Assembly: GCA_016844625.1 (NCBI GenBank)
Contig: JAERMN010000228.1
Location: forward strand, 1 to 5,796
Length of the DNA: 5,796 bases
Reading direction: 5' to 3'
DNA from: Deltaproteobacteria bacterium
Lineage (GTDB): Bacteria; Desulfobacterota; Binatia; UBA9968
Below the pieces are notes generated by a model that worked only from the letters and a program-made list of their open reading frames with translations, was not told the origin of the DNA and did no database searches. Made by a program: the position numbers and the translations under genes. Below, piece after piece: positions 1 through 5,084 of the stretch. Numbering within the stretch: position 1 is the first letter of the stretch; each line of letters begins with the position of its first letter.

Positions 1-870
1 GATGAAATCGGCTTTGAGATCGGGATGGCGATCGTTGTGAAAAGTGTCGCCGTGGCCGATCTGGCCGTCGATGCCGCGCAACGCGAGATTCATTTTCGCA
101 AGGCGCCATGTGGTGTAATTACTTTCTTGGCCGTAGATGCTGATGTCGCTCTTAGCTTTTCCGCCATTACCGTTACCGCTCTTATGCGCGTGGATGAATT
201 CGATTGACTGCACGAACATGCCGGACGAACCGCAGCAAGGGTCGTAGACGCGCCCGTTGTACGGTTCGATCATCTCAACCAACAACTTGACGACGCTGCG
301 CGGCGTGTAGAACTCGCCGCCTTTTTTGCCCTCGGCGCTGGCGAACTGGGAGAGAAAATATTCGTACACGCGACCGAGCACGTCTTTAGACCGGCTCTCG
401 GCGTCGCCGATGCGAATGTTGCTGATGAGATCAATGAGCTGACCAAGGCGCTGTTTGTCGAGCGCGGGCCGGGCGTAATCTTTCGGCAAAACTCCTTTCA
501 ATGAGGCGTTGTCGCGCTCGATGCCCGACATGGCAACGTCGACGAGTTCACCGATGGTCGGCTGCTTGGCTTGCGCTTTGAGATGCGACCAACGCGCTTC
601 AGGCGGCACCCAGAAAATGCTCAGCGCGCGGTACTCGTCCGGATCTTCCGGGTCGGCGCCTTGTGCCTTTTCCGATTCGAGCTTGGCGTGCTGTTCCTCA
701 AAGGCGTCGGAGATGTATTTGAGAAATATCAAACCGAGGACAACGTGCTTGTACTCGGCAGCATCCATACTGCCGCGCAGCGCATCGGCCATCTGCCAAA
801 GCTCGGCCTCGTAGCCGACATTGGCGCCGTTGTTTGGTTTTCTTTGCTTGCTTGTTTTTGCCTGTGCCAT
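1..870 (-). CDS. hsdM: Type I restriction-modification DNA methyltransferase subunit, N-terminal part (runs off the left edge)
   Basis: Reading leftwards from the ATG at 870 the frame is open for 290 codons to the window edge. The N-terminus matches the HsdM helical domain (about residues 16-55, with ELWQMADALRGSMD and KHVVLGLIFLKYISDAF). Next comes a linker with SIFWVPPEARW (about 84-94), then methyltransferase motif X GGEFYTP (184-190) and SAM-binding motif I DPCCGSSGMF (210-219). The last residues, KADFI, normally sit just before the catalytic NPPF motif, so that motif should lie a few codons beyond the edge. In the family HsdM methylates adenine at the bipartite site chosen by HsdS and forms a complex with HsdS and HsdR; neither partner is visible here. 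They would be expected to the left. No good Shine-Dalgarno sequence precedes this ATG, so the start is chosen by match to the family N-terminus. The visible part is intact. Confidence 0.95.
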   Translation of the reverse strand, partial: MAQAKTSKQRKPNNGANVGYEAELWQMADALRGSMDAAEYKHVVLGLIFLKYISDAFEEQHAKLESEKAQGADPEDPDEYRALSIFWVPPEARWSHLKAQAKQPTIGELVDVAMSGIERDNASLKGVLPKDYARPALDKQRLGQLIDLISNIRIGDAESRSKDVLGRVYEYFLSQFASAEGKKGGEFYTPRSVVKLLVEMIEPYNGRVYDPCCGSSGMFVQSIEFIHAHKSGNGNGGKAKSDISIYGQESNYTTWRLAKMNLALRGIDGQIGHGDTFHNDRHPDLKADFI

Positions 871-1105
871 AATCTGCTTGTTTCTTGTGCGAGAATTTCT
901 TGGAATACTACGCGATATGCGGGGCAGGGGGCAAGGCAGAGAATAACCCGCTTTAGGCTCAAGTAAGGAGTGTCGCCAGCGTCAGTCTTTTACGTCTCCA
1001 CTTTTTTTAGATTTCGCTGCCGTTGGAGAACCGGCCTGTGGACAGCGTTCCAAAATTTATAACATCTACACCAGTTCGTTCTGCGTATCAGATTCAGAGC
1101 AAGGG
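871..1105. other. Gap upstream of hsdM with no recognisable gene
   Basis: I found no coding region, RNA gene or clear promoter pair here. On the minus strand a TATAAA box (1056-1061) could be a -10 element for hsdM, but no matching -35 lies 15-18 bp upstream of it. A run of seven T at 1002-1008 on the plus strand has no stable hairpin before it, so it is not called a terminator. Confidence 0.4.
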
Positions 1106-1195
1106 TCAGCGCTGCGACGCATAGAAAATGCTCAGCGCCTCTGCCGATTCTTCCTCGATCAGCTTAAACGGCAACAACCCTTCTTTTTCCGCCAT
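1106..1195 (-). CDS. Short ORF of 29 codons with a strong ribosome binding site; possible gene remnant
   Basis: The peptide begins MAEKEGLLPFKLIEEE and ends ALSIFYASQR. It is preceded by GGAGGTG (1201-1207 on the opposite strand) at a normal distance from the ATG at 1195, the best ribosome binding site on this strand of the window. It points the same way as hsdM and ends 235 bp before it. I do not recognise a family for it. The opening LLPFKL recalls the N-termini of some IS1380-type transposases, so it may be the stump of a decayed gene, but that rests on a few residues. A 16-base stretch (1123-1138) also occurs inside hsdM (612-627) in the same frame, giving ALSIF in both. It could be a real small protein, a leader peptide or a remnant. 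Confidence 0.35.
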   Translation of the reverse strand: MAEKEGLLPFKLIEEESAEALSIFYASQR

Positions 1196-1207
1196 CCTTT
1201 CACCTCC
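1196..1207 (-). promoter_or_regulatory. Strong Shine-Dalgarno site of the 29-codon ORF
   Basis: On the minus strand GGAGGTG lies 5 bases upstream of the ATG at 1195. It is the main evidence that this short ORF is, or once was, the start of a translated gene. Confidence 0.55.
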
Positions 1208-1306
1208 TCGGTGAATCCTGATAGCCCACCCTAACGCCAAAAACACTTGCCGTGTTTGAAAAATTCCGCGCCGCTACTAAATTACTTACGGATCAAGGAT
1301 TTCGCT

Positions 1307-1326
1307 CTTGACACGATGGTGACAAG
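1307..1326. promoter_or_regulatory. Near-perfect palindrome over the -35 box, candidate operator
   Basis: Half-sites CTTGACAC (1307-1314) and GTGACAAG (1319-1326) are inverted repeats matching at seven of eight positions, separated by GATG. The dyad covers the whole -35 box and part of the spacer. This is where a dimeric helix-turn-helix repressor would block RNA polymerase. No regulator gene is in the window, so the binding protein is unknown. Confidence 0.4.
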
Positions 1327-1334
1327 TCTATAGT
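1308..1334 (+). promoter_or_regulatory. Sigma70-type promoter of the gcvH-like/pcm pair
   Basis: A perfect -35 box TTGACA (1308-1313) is followed 15 bp later by TATAGT (1329-1334), which matches the -10 consensus at five of six positions. The spacer is 2 bp shorter than optimal. Transcription would start near 1341, giving a leader of about 10 bases before the ATG at 1352. That would exclude the in-frame GTG at 1337 as the start. Confidence 0.55.
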
Positions 1335-1351
1335 GAGTGGGCGAAAAGCTT

Positions 1352-1738
1352 ATGACGGAAAAAGAAGTCAAAGTGAGCGAGCAGCATATTTGGGTCGGCG
1401 TCGAGGACCAACATGTTCAGCTCGGGATCACCAACTATATTCAAAGCGCTCTCGGCGCGGTAATTTCCGTCGAGCTGCCCGACATCGGCGATAAGATCGA
1501 AGAGGGAGAAGTGTTTGCCGAAATCGAGTCGGTGTCCACCGTCCATGAACTCATTTCTCCGGTGACCGGAACCGTGCTGGCGGTCAATCCGCAGCTGGAA
1601 GATCACCCCACGGTCATCAATGAAGATCCCTATAGCGACGGCTGGTTGATCGAAGTGCGCTTGAGAGACGACTCCGAACTCGACGCGTTGATGGACATGG
1701 ATGAGTACTATCACTTTGTCTTTAAAGACGAAAAATAG
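1352..1738 (+). CDS. GcvH-family (lipoyl-domain-like) protein lacking the lipoyl-lysine
   Basis: This 128-residue protein aligns along its length with glycine cleavage H proteins (E. coli GcvH, 129 residues): HIWVGVED, GITNYIQSALG, VELPDIGD, SPVTGTVLAVN and NEDPYSDGWLIEV all match in order and spacing. In true GcvH the lysine that carries lipoate lies in ESVKAAS. Here the segment reads ESVSTVHEL, with Ser62 (codon TCC, 1535-1537) in place of that lysine and no lysine nearby. All three bases of the codon differ from AAG, so a single sequencing error cannot explain it. The protein therefore should not be lipoylated and probably does not shuttle methylamine in glycine cleavage; its role is unknown. 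No gcvT, gcvP or lipoate genes are nearby. Its gene overlaps pcm by 38 bp. A GTG at 1337 would add five residues, but it lies upstream of the predicted transcription start and has no ribosome binding site. Confidence 0.88.
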   Translation: MTEKEVKVSEQHIWVGVEDQHVQLGITNYIQSALGAVISVELPDIGDKIEEGEVFAEIESVSTVHELISPVTGTVLAVNPQLEDHPTVINEDPYSDGWLIEVRLRDDSELDALMDMDEYYHFVFKDEK

Positions 1739-2477
1739 CCGTTCTCATTTTTTCTGCGCGATTCTGTTTCTGCTTCATATTCCTTGCGCGTTGCCGGCGG
1801 CCCAACGCGACTCAGGTCTAGGCGAAACTGCTGACCCGTTCTTAACGGCTCGGCGCACGATGATCGAGCGCGACTTGAAGGCGCGCGGCATCAAAGATGC
1901 GCGGGTGATCGCCGCGATGGAATTCGTGCCGCGTCAAAAATTCGTCCCGGAACAATTTCGTTCATCGGCTTACGATGACCGGCCGCTGCCGATCGGCGAA
2001 GGCCAAACAATTTCGCAGCCCTATATCGTCGCCTACATGAGTGAGCTCTTGGAGCTCAAAGGCACGGAGAAGGTTTTGGAAATCGGTACTGGATCGGGCT
2101 ATCAAACCGCCGTGTTGGCGCGTTTGGCCGGCGCGGTCTATTCGATTGAAATCATCCCAGCGTTGAGTGAGCGAGCTAAAGCGCCGTTGGCCGAGCTGGG
2201 GTTTACTAACGTTCAACTCAAGGTCGGCGACGGATTTTTTGGCTGGCAGGACAACGCGCCCTTCGACGCTATTCTGCTTACCGCCGCGTCGCCGAAAGTT
2301 CCCGAGCCGCTGTGGCGCCAGTTACAGGAAGGCGGGCGAATCATCATGCCGCTCGGCGAACCGCGCCAAACTCAGAAACTGGTGCGCATCCGCAAGCGCG
2401 CCGGCAAGGAGATTGTCGAAACCCTCAGCGAGGTGGTTTTTGTCCCTTTGACGGGAGTGATTCAGCGCGCTCGTTGA
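1701..2477 (+). CDS. pcm: Protein-L-isoaspartate O-methyltransferase, probably exported
   Basis: The enzyme uses S-adenosylmethionine to methylate L-isoaspartyl residues in damaged proteins, starting their repair. The core matches E. coli Pcm throughout: RQKFVPEQF (78-86), GQTISQPYIVAYM (101-113), SAM motif I VLEIGTGSGYQTAVLA (125-140), acidic-loop region GDG (176-178), PFDAILLTAA (187-196) and the C-terminal VVFVPLTG (245-252). Relative to the 208-residue E. coli protein there are about 50 extra N-terminal residues. These look like a Sec signal peptide: a polar start with Lys9, Lys11 and Arg14, a hydrophobic stretch at about 17-31, and ALPAA before QRD at 30-37 as a likely cleavage site. The cysteines lack a lipobox. 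The ATG at 1701 lies inside the gcvH-like gene, suggesting translational coupling. An internal ATG at 1860 would give a cytosolic form of 205 residues, but has no ribosome binding site. Its last 53 bp overlap the 3' end of ftsB on the other strand. Confidence 0.93.
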   Translation: MSTITLSLKTKNSRSHFFCAILFLLHIPCALPAAQRDSGLGETADPFLTARRTMIERDLKARGIKDARVIAAMEFVPRQKFVPEQFRSSAYDDRPLPIGEGQTISQPYIVAYMSELLELKGTEKVLEIGTGSGYQTAVLARLAGAVYSIEIIPALSERAKAPLAELGFTNVQLKVGDGFFGWQDNAPFDAILLTAASPKVPEPLWRQLQEGGRIIMPLGEPRQTQKLVRIRKRAGKEIVETLSEVVFVPLTGVIQRAR

Positions 2478-2790
2478 CGTTGCTACGGCTCGGCTCTGCT
2501 TTGGGAAAGCGGTAGACGACTTCGCCGGGGCGCACCAGGTTCAACTCTTCACGGGCTAACTTTTCCAGATACGGGTTGTCATTGCGTATGCGTACGATGC
2601 GCTGGCGCAATGTCCGGTTCTCCGTCTGCAGCCGATAATTTTGTTCGTCCAATTGAGTTTTTTCGCCGCCCAGGCGCCATAGATGGAGCGCGCCGCGCTC
2701 GCCGACGATGGTAACCAAAGACAGCATCAAGATCAGCGCGCCGGCGAGATAAAGCGGCCATGCGGACGGTAAGCGCAGACGAATTGGCAT
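2425..2790 (-). CDS. ftsB: Septum formation initiator, FtsB/DivIC family
   Basis: A 121-residue bitopic membrane protein: a short N-terminus, one transmembrane helix (about 11-30, WPLYLAGALILMLSLVTIVG), a coiled coil (about 38-70, with QNYRLQTENRTLRQRI) and the family's end motif YLEKLAREELNLVRPGEVVYRF split over 74-95. FtsB joins FtsL and FtsQ in the divisome, with the coiled coil in the periplasm. After the family domain comes a polar tail of about 25 residues (96-121), much of it encoded antisense to the end of pcm. In many proteobacteria ftsB follows eno on the same strand; here it is divergent from eno. No purine-rich ribosome binding site precedes the ATG at 2790; a TATATT box (rc of 2804-2809) upstream could mean a very short leader. 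The family call is firm, the symbol slightly less so because FtsB and DivIC are not separable by eye. Confidence 0.88.
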   Translation of the reverse strand: MPIRLRLPSAWPLYLAGALILMLSLVTIVGERGALHLWRLGGEKTQLDEQNYRLQTENRTLRQRIVRIRNDNPYLEKLAREELNLVRPGEVVYRFPKAEPSRSNVNERAESLPSKGQKPPR

Positions 2791-2811
2791 AGGAGTGAGA
2801 AGTAATATAAC
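2784..2811 (+). promoter_or_regulatory. Sigma70-type promoter of eno
   Basis: TTGGCA (2784-2789) and TATAAC (2806-2811) each match the consensus at five of six positions and are 16 bp apart. The predicted start near 2818 gives a leader of about 40 bases. The -35 box overlaps the first codons of the divergent ftsB, so initiation at the two genes could interfere. Confidence 0.55.
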
Positions 2812-2847
2812 ATATCTGAAATATTTGTCGCGCTGATTAACTAATCT

Positions 2848-2852
2848 GGAGG
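2848..2852 (+). promoter_or_regulatory. Ribosome binding site of eno
   Basis: GGAGG lies 6 bases upstream of the ATG at 2859 and fixes the enolase start, which also agrees with the family N-terminus MKIQRVHAREVLDSRG. Confidence 0.8.
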
Positions 2853-2858
2853 CTGAGG

Positions 2859-4145
2859 ATGAAAATACAACGAGTGCACGCGCGCGAAGTGCTCGATTCG
2901 CGCGGACAACCGACGGTGGAGGTGGAAGTCAGTTTGAACAACGGCGTGATCGGCCGCGCCACGGTGCCGTCCGGCGCTTCGACCGGCGTCCATGAAGCGG
3001 TTGAATTGCGCGACGGCGGCAAGCGCTTTTTAGGCAAAGGGGTGGCGCGGGCAGTCGCCCATGTCAACGAAAAGATCGCGCCGCGCCTGCGCGGCAAAGA
3101 GGCGCGCGATCAAGCGGCGATCGATCAAATCATGCTCAACCTCGATGGCTCGGCGAACAAAGGCAAGCTCGGCGCCAATGCGATTCTCGGCGCTTCGTTG
3201 GCCGTCGCCCATGCCCAGGCGCGGGCGCAGGGTTTGCCGCTCTATCGCTATCTTGGCGGCGCGGCGGGAAAAACCTTACCGGTACCGATGCTCAACGTGC
3301 TCAACGGCGGCGCCCACGCCGACAACAACGTCGACGTGCAAGAATTCATGATCGTTCCCTACGGCATGAAAAGCTTTAAGGAGGCGCTCCGCGCGGCGGC
3401 GGAGATTTTTGCCACGCTCAAAAAAGTGCTGCACGACCGTGCGCTCTCGACCAGCGTCGGCGATGAAGGCGGCTTTGCGCCGCGGCTGAAAAGCAATGCG
3501 GAGGCCATTGAACTGCTTTTGGAAGCGATCGCCAAGGCCGGCTACAAAGCCGGAGCGCAAGTCGCCTTGGCGCTCGACGTGGCTTCCAGCGAATTTTACG
3601 ATGATGGCAATTACGTCTTCAAAAAATCCGACGGGCGTCGGCGCAGTCGCGACGAAATGGTTGGGCTTTACCAAGACTGGGTGCGCCAGTATCCGATTAT
3701 CTCCATCGAAGATGGTTTCGCCGAGGATGACTGGGAAGGTTGGCGCATGATGACCCAAGCGCTGGGCAAGAAAATTCAATTGGTCGGCGACGATCTTTTT
3801 GTCACCAACAAACTGCGCTTAAAGCGCGGCATCGATGAGGGCGTGGCCAATTCGATTCTCGTCAAGGTTAACCAAATTGGCACGCTCACGGAAACGTTGG
3901 CGACGATGCAGCTCGCCAAACAAGCCGGTTACACCACCGTCATGTCGCACCGCTCCGGCGAAACCGAAGACGTGACCATCGCTGATTTGGCGGTGGCGAC
4001 CAACGCCGGACAGATCAAAACCGGCGCGCCCTGCCGCGGCGAGCGCACGGCCAAGTACAACCAGCTACTCCGCATCGAAGAGGATCTCGGCAAGCGCGCG
4101 GTTTATGCCGGCAAGAGCGCTTTTCGCGTCCGGCGCGGGAGCTGA
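2859..4145 (+). CDS. eno: Enolase (phosphopyruvate hydratase)
   Basis: This cytosolic glycolytic enzyme interconverts 2-phosphoglycerate and phosphoenolpyruvate. Its 428 residues are the usual bacterial length. The N-terminal lid domain has REVLDSRGQPTVEVEV (9-24) and the mobile loop PSGASTG (37-43). The barrel domain holds every expected active-site residue: His153 in GGAHADNN, Glu162 in QEF, the catalytic acid/base Glu203 in VGDEGGFAP, the magnesium ligands Asp240 (ALDVASSEFY), Glu284 (SIEDGFAEDDW) and Asp311 (VGDD), the catalytic base Lys336 (SILVKVNQIGT), His364 in SHRSGETED and Lys387 in GQIKTG. It has its own promoter and a strong ribosome binding site, and nth starts right at its stop, so the two are probably co-transcribed. 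Nothing about the gene is abnormal. Confidence 0.98.
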   Translation: MKIQRVHAREVLDSRGQPTVEVEVSLNNGVIGRATVPSGASTGVHEAVELRDGGKRFLGKGVARAVAHVNEKIAPRLRGKEARDQAAIDQIMLNLDGSANKGKLGANAILGASLAVAHAQARAQGLPLYRYLGGAAGKTLPVPMLNVLNGGAHADNNVDVQEFMIVPYGMKSFKEALRAAAEIFATLKKVLHDRALSTSVGDEGGFAPRLKSNAEAIELLLEAIAKAGYKAGAQVALALDVASSEFYDDGNYVFKKSDGRRRSRDEMVGLYQDWVRQYPIISIEDGFAEDDWEGWRMMTQALGKKIQLVGDDLFVTNKLRLKRGIDEGVANSILVKVNQIGTLTETLATMQLAKQAGYTTVMSHRSGETEDVTIADLAVATNAGQIKTGAPCRGERTAKYNQLLRIEEDLGKRAVYAGKSAFRVRRGS

Positions 4146-4149
4146 ATTG
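4137..4149 (+). promoter_or_regulatory. Shine-Dalgarno site and TTG start of nth at the eno stop
   Basis: GGGAG at 4137-4141, a 5-base spacer that contains the eno stop codon TGA, then TTG. The arrangement would let ribosomes finishing eno re-initiate on nth. Confidence 0.5.
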
Positions 4150-4863
4150 CGGCGCGCCGATTCGAGCAAGAATGCCAAGCCGACGGCGCGCAAGCGCGAG
4201 ACGCTCGAAGAGAAATCCGTGCGCGCTGGCGCACTGGCGGCGCGGCTCAACGACTTATATGGCGACGTCGAATGTCCGCTAACGCATCGGAACATTTTTG
4301 AACTGCTGATCGCGGTGATTCTCTCGGCGCAATGCACCGACGCGGCGGTGAATAAAGTCACGCCGGCGTTATTCGATCGTTATCCTACGCCGGCCGCGCT
4401 GGCTGATGCCGTGATTAGCGAAATCGAATTTTTGATTCGCACCCTGGGTCTGTTTCGCGCCAAAGCGAAGTCGCTGAAGCGCTGCGCGGGGCAATTGGTT
4501 GACGAGTTCGCTGGCGCCGTACCGTCAATGATGGAAGATCTCACCAGGCTTGCCGGCGTCGGGCGCAAAACTGCCAACGTGATCCGCGGTCACGCTTTCA
4601 ATATTCCCGGCATCGCGGTGGATACTCACTGTGGCCGGCTGTCGCGCCGGCTGGGACTGACTCGGCAACAGGATCCCGTGAAAGTGGAAAAAGATTTGGC
4701 GCGCATTCTGCCGCCGGCCCAATGGACCGGGTTCTCGCACCGCTTGATTATCCATGGCCGGCGCGTGTGCGCTGCGCGCAGGCCGGCGTGCGCCCGGTGC
4801 ACACTAAGCGATCTTTGCCCGTCGAGCAGCGCCGGCCAGTCCTCACCAGCCGGGCGATTGTGA
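4147..4863 (+). CDS. nth: Endonuclease III (DNA glycosylase/AP lyase)
   Basis: This base-excision repair enzyme removes oxidised pyrimidines and cuts the abasic site. Counting from the TTG at 4147 (238 residues), the helix-hairpin-helix LAGVGRKTANVI carries the catalytic Lys141, and Asp159 lies in VDTHCGRLSRRLG. Cys208, Cys215, Cys218 and Cys224 show the C-x6-C-x2-C-x5-C spacing of the [4Fe-4S] cluster. All these are exactly 21 residues beyond their E. coli counterparts, so the enzyme aligns without gaps and has a 21-residue basic N-terminal extension. I chose TTG 4147 because GGGAG (4137-4141) lies 5 bases upstream and it begins directly at the eno TGA (4143-4145). An in-frame ATG at 4105 inside eno would add 14 residues but has no ribosome binding site; a GTG at 4219 is also possible. 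Function is certain, start is not. Confidence 0.93.
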   Translation: MRRADSSKNAKPTARKRETLEEKSVRAGALAARLNDLYGDVECPLTHRNIFELLIAVILSAQCTDAAVNKVTPALFDRYPTPAALADAVISEIEFLIRTLGLFRAKAKSLKRCAGQLVDEFAGAVPSMMEDLTRLAGVGRKTANVIRGHAFNIPGIAVDTHCGRLSRRLGLTRQQDPVKVEKDLARILPPAQWTGFSHRLIIHGRRVCAARRPACARCTLSDLCPSSSAGQSSPAGRL

Positions 4864-5084
4864 GCTCGGCATCGTTCCGCTACCGGTAGAGATTCCGCAA
4901 ATAAGGTCACCGGCCCAAGCCCGGTAAATTCTATGTTAACCCCGCCTCTTGAGGCGGGCACAATATTATGGGGTTTCCAAAGGGGGCGAGCATCCCCTTT
5001 GCGATATTTAAATCAGCGGCGGGGTTAAATCCCCGCCCGCGAAGTGGCTTCGTTTAATGGCCTCCCGCCGGTGGTTGAGCCGCA
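4864..5084. other. Intergenic gap between convergent nth and cheX-like gene
   Basis: Besides the hairpin cluster it holds two weak inverted repeats: ACCGG (4909-4913) with CCGGT (4921-4925), 46 bases past nth, and CGAAG (5040-5044) with CTTCG (5048-5052) followed by TTTA. Either could assist termination of nth, but neither is a strong intrinsic terminator. No gene is visible. Confidence 0.4.
4936..5040. repeat. Cluster of perfect hairpins with alternative pairings (REP- or MITE-like)
   Basis: Three perfect stems lie in a row between the convergent nth and cheX-like genes. Hairpin 1 pairs CCCGCCTC (4941-4948) with GAGGCGGG (4951-4958). Hairpin 2 pairs CAAAGGGG (4978-4985) with CCCCTTTG (4994-5001) around an 8-base loop. 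Hairpin 3 pairs GGCGGGG (5018-5024) with CCCCGCC (5031-5037) around TTAAAT. The left arm extended to TTAACCCCGCC (4936-4946) is also an exact 11-base inverted repeat of 5018-5028, so hairpins 1 and 3 compete with one long outer stem enclosing hairpin 2. There are no U-runs after the stems, so intrinsic termination is not clear, although a structure at this place could end transcripts from both sides. The terminal inverted repeats and 93-bp length fit a palindromic intergenic repeat or tiny MITE; I see no target-site duplication. Confidence 0.6.

Noticed and set aside
509..966. Plus-strand ORFs of 101 and 131 codons opposite hsdM, and a 77-codon minus ORF at 729-962
   Set aside because: They lie over the well-supported hsdM frame, and their compositions are typical of shadow translations.
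1002..1008. T-run as an intrinsic terminator
   Set aside because: No stable G+C-rich stem precedes it and no plus-strand gene ends there.
1106..1195. Calling the short ORF an IS1380 transposase remnant outright
   Set aside because: The similarity is confined to a few residues near the start, and no inverted repeats or further transposase sequence were found nearby.
1241..1257. Inverted repeat AAACAC/GTGTTT as operator or terminator
   Set aside because: Only six A+T-rich pairs, with no promoter element or U-tract in a fitting place; too weak to annotate.
1337..1351. GTG at 1337 as start of the gcvH-like protein
   Set aside because: It precedes the predicted transcription start, lacks a ribosome binding site, and the ATG at 1352 gives the usual family length.
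1328..1714. 128-codon minus-strand ORF opposite the gcvH-like gene
   Set aside because: It mirrors the gcvH-like coding frame, which has clear family similarity; the antisense frame has none.
1777..1790. Lipoprotein signal in the Pcm N-terminus (cysteine 29)
   Set aside because: Proline directly before the cysteine does not fit a lipobox; a Sec signal with ALPAA cleavage fits better.
3276..3779. 167-codon minus-strand ORF inside eno
   Set aside because: It is fully antisense to the catalytic core of enolase, with no ribosome binding site and no recognisable family; a G+C-rich shadow.
4936..5040. CRISPR array or tRNA-like cloverleaf
   Set aside because: The elements are inverted repeats of different sequence, not direct repeats with spacers, and no tRNA conserved bases (T-loop, anticodon arm) are present.
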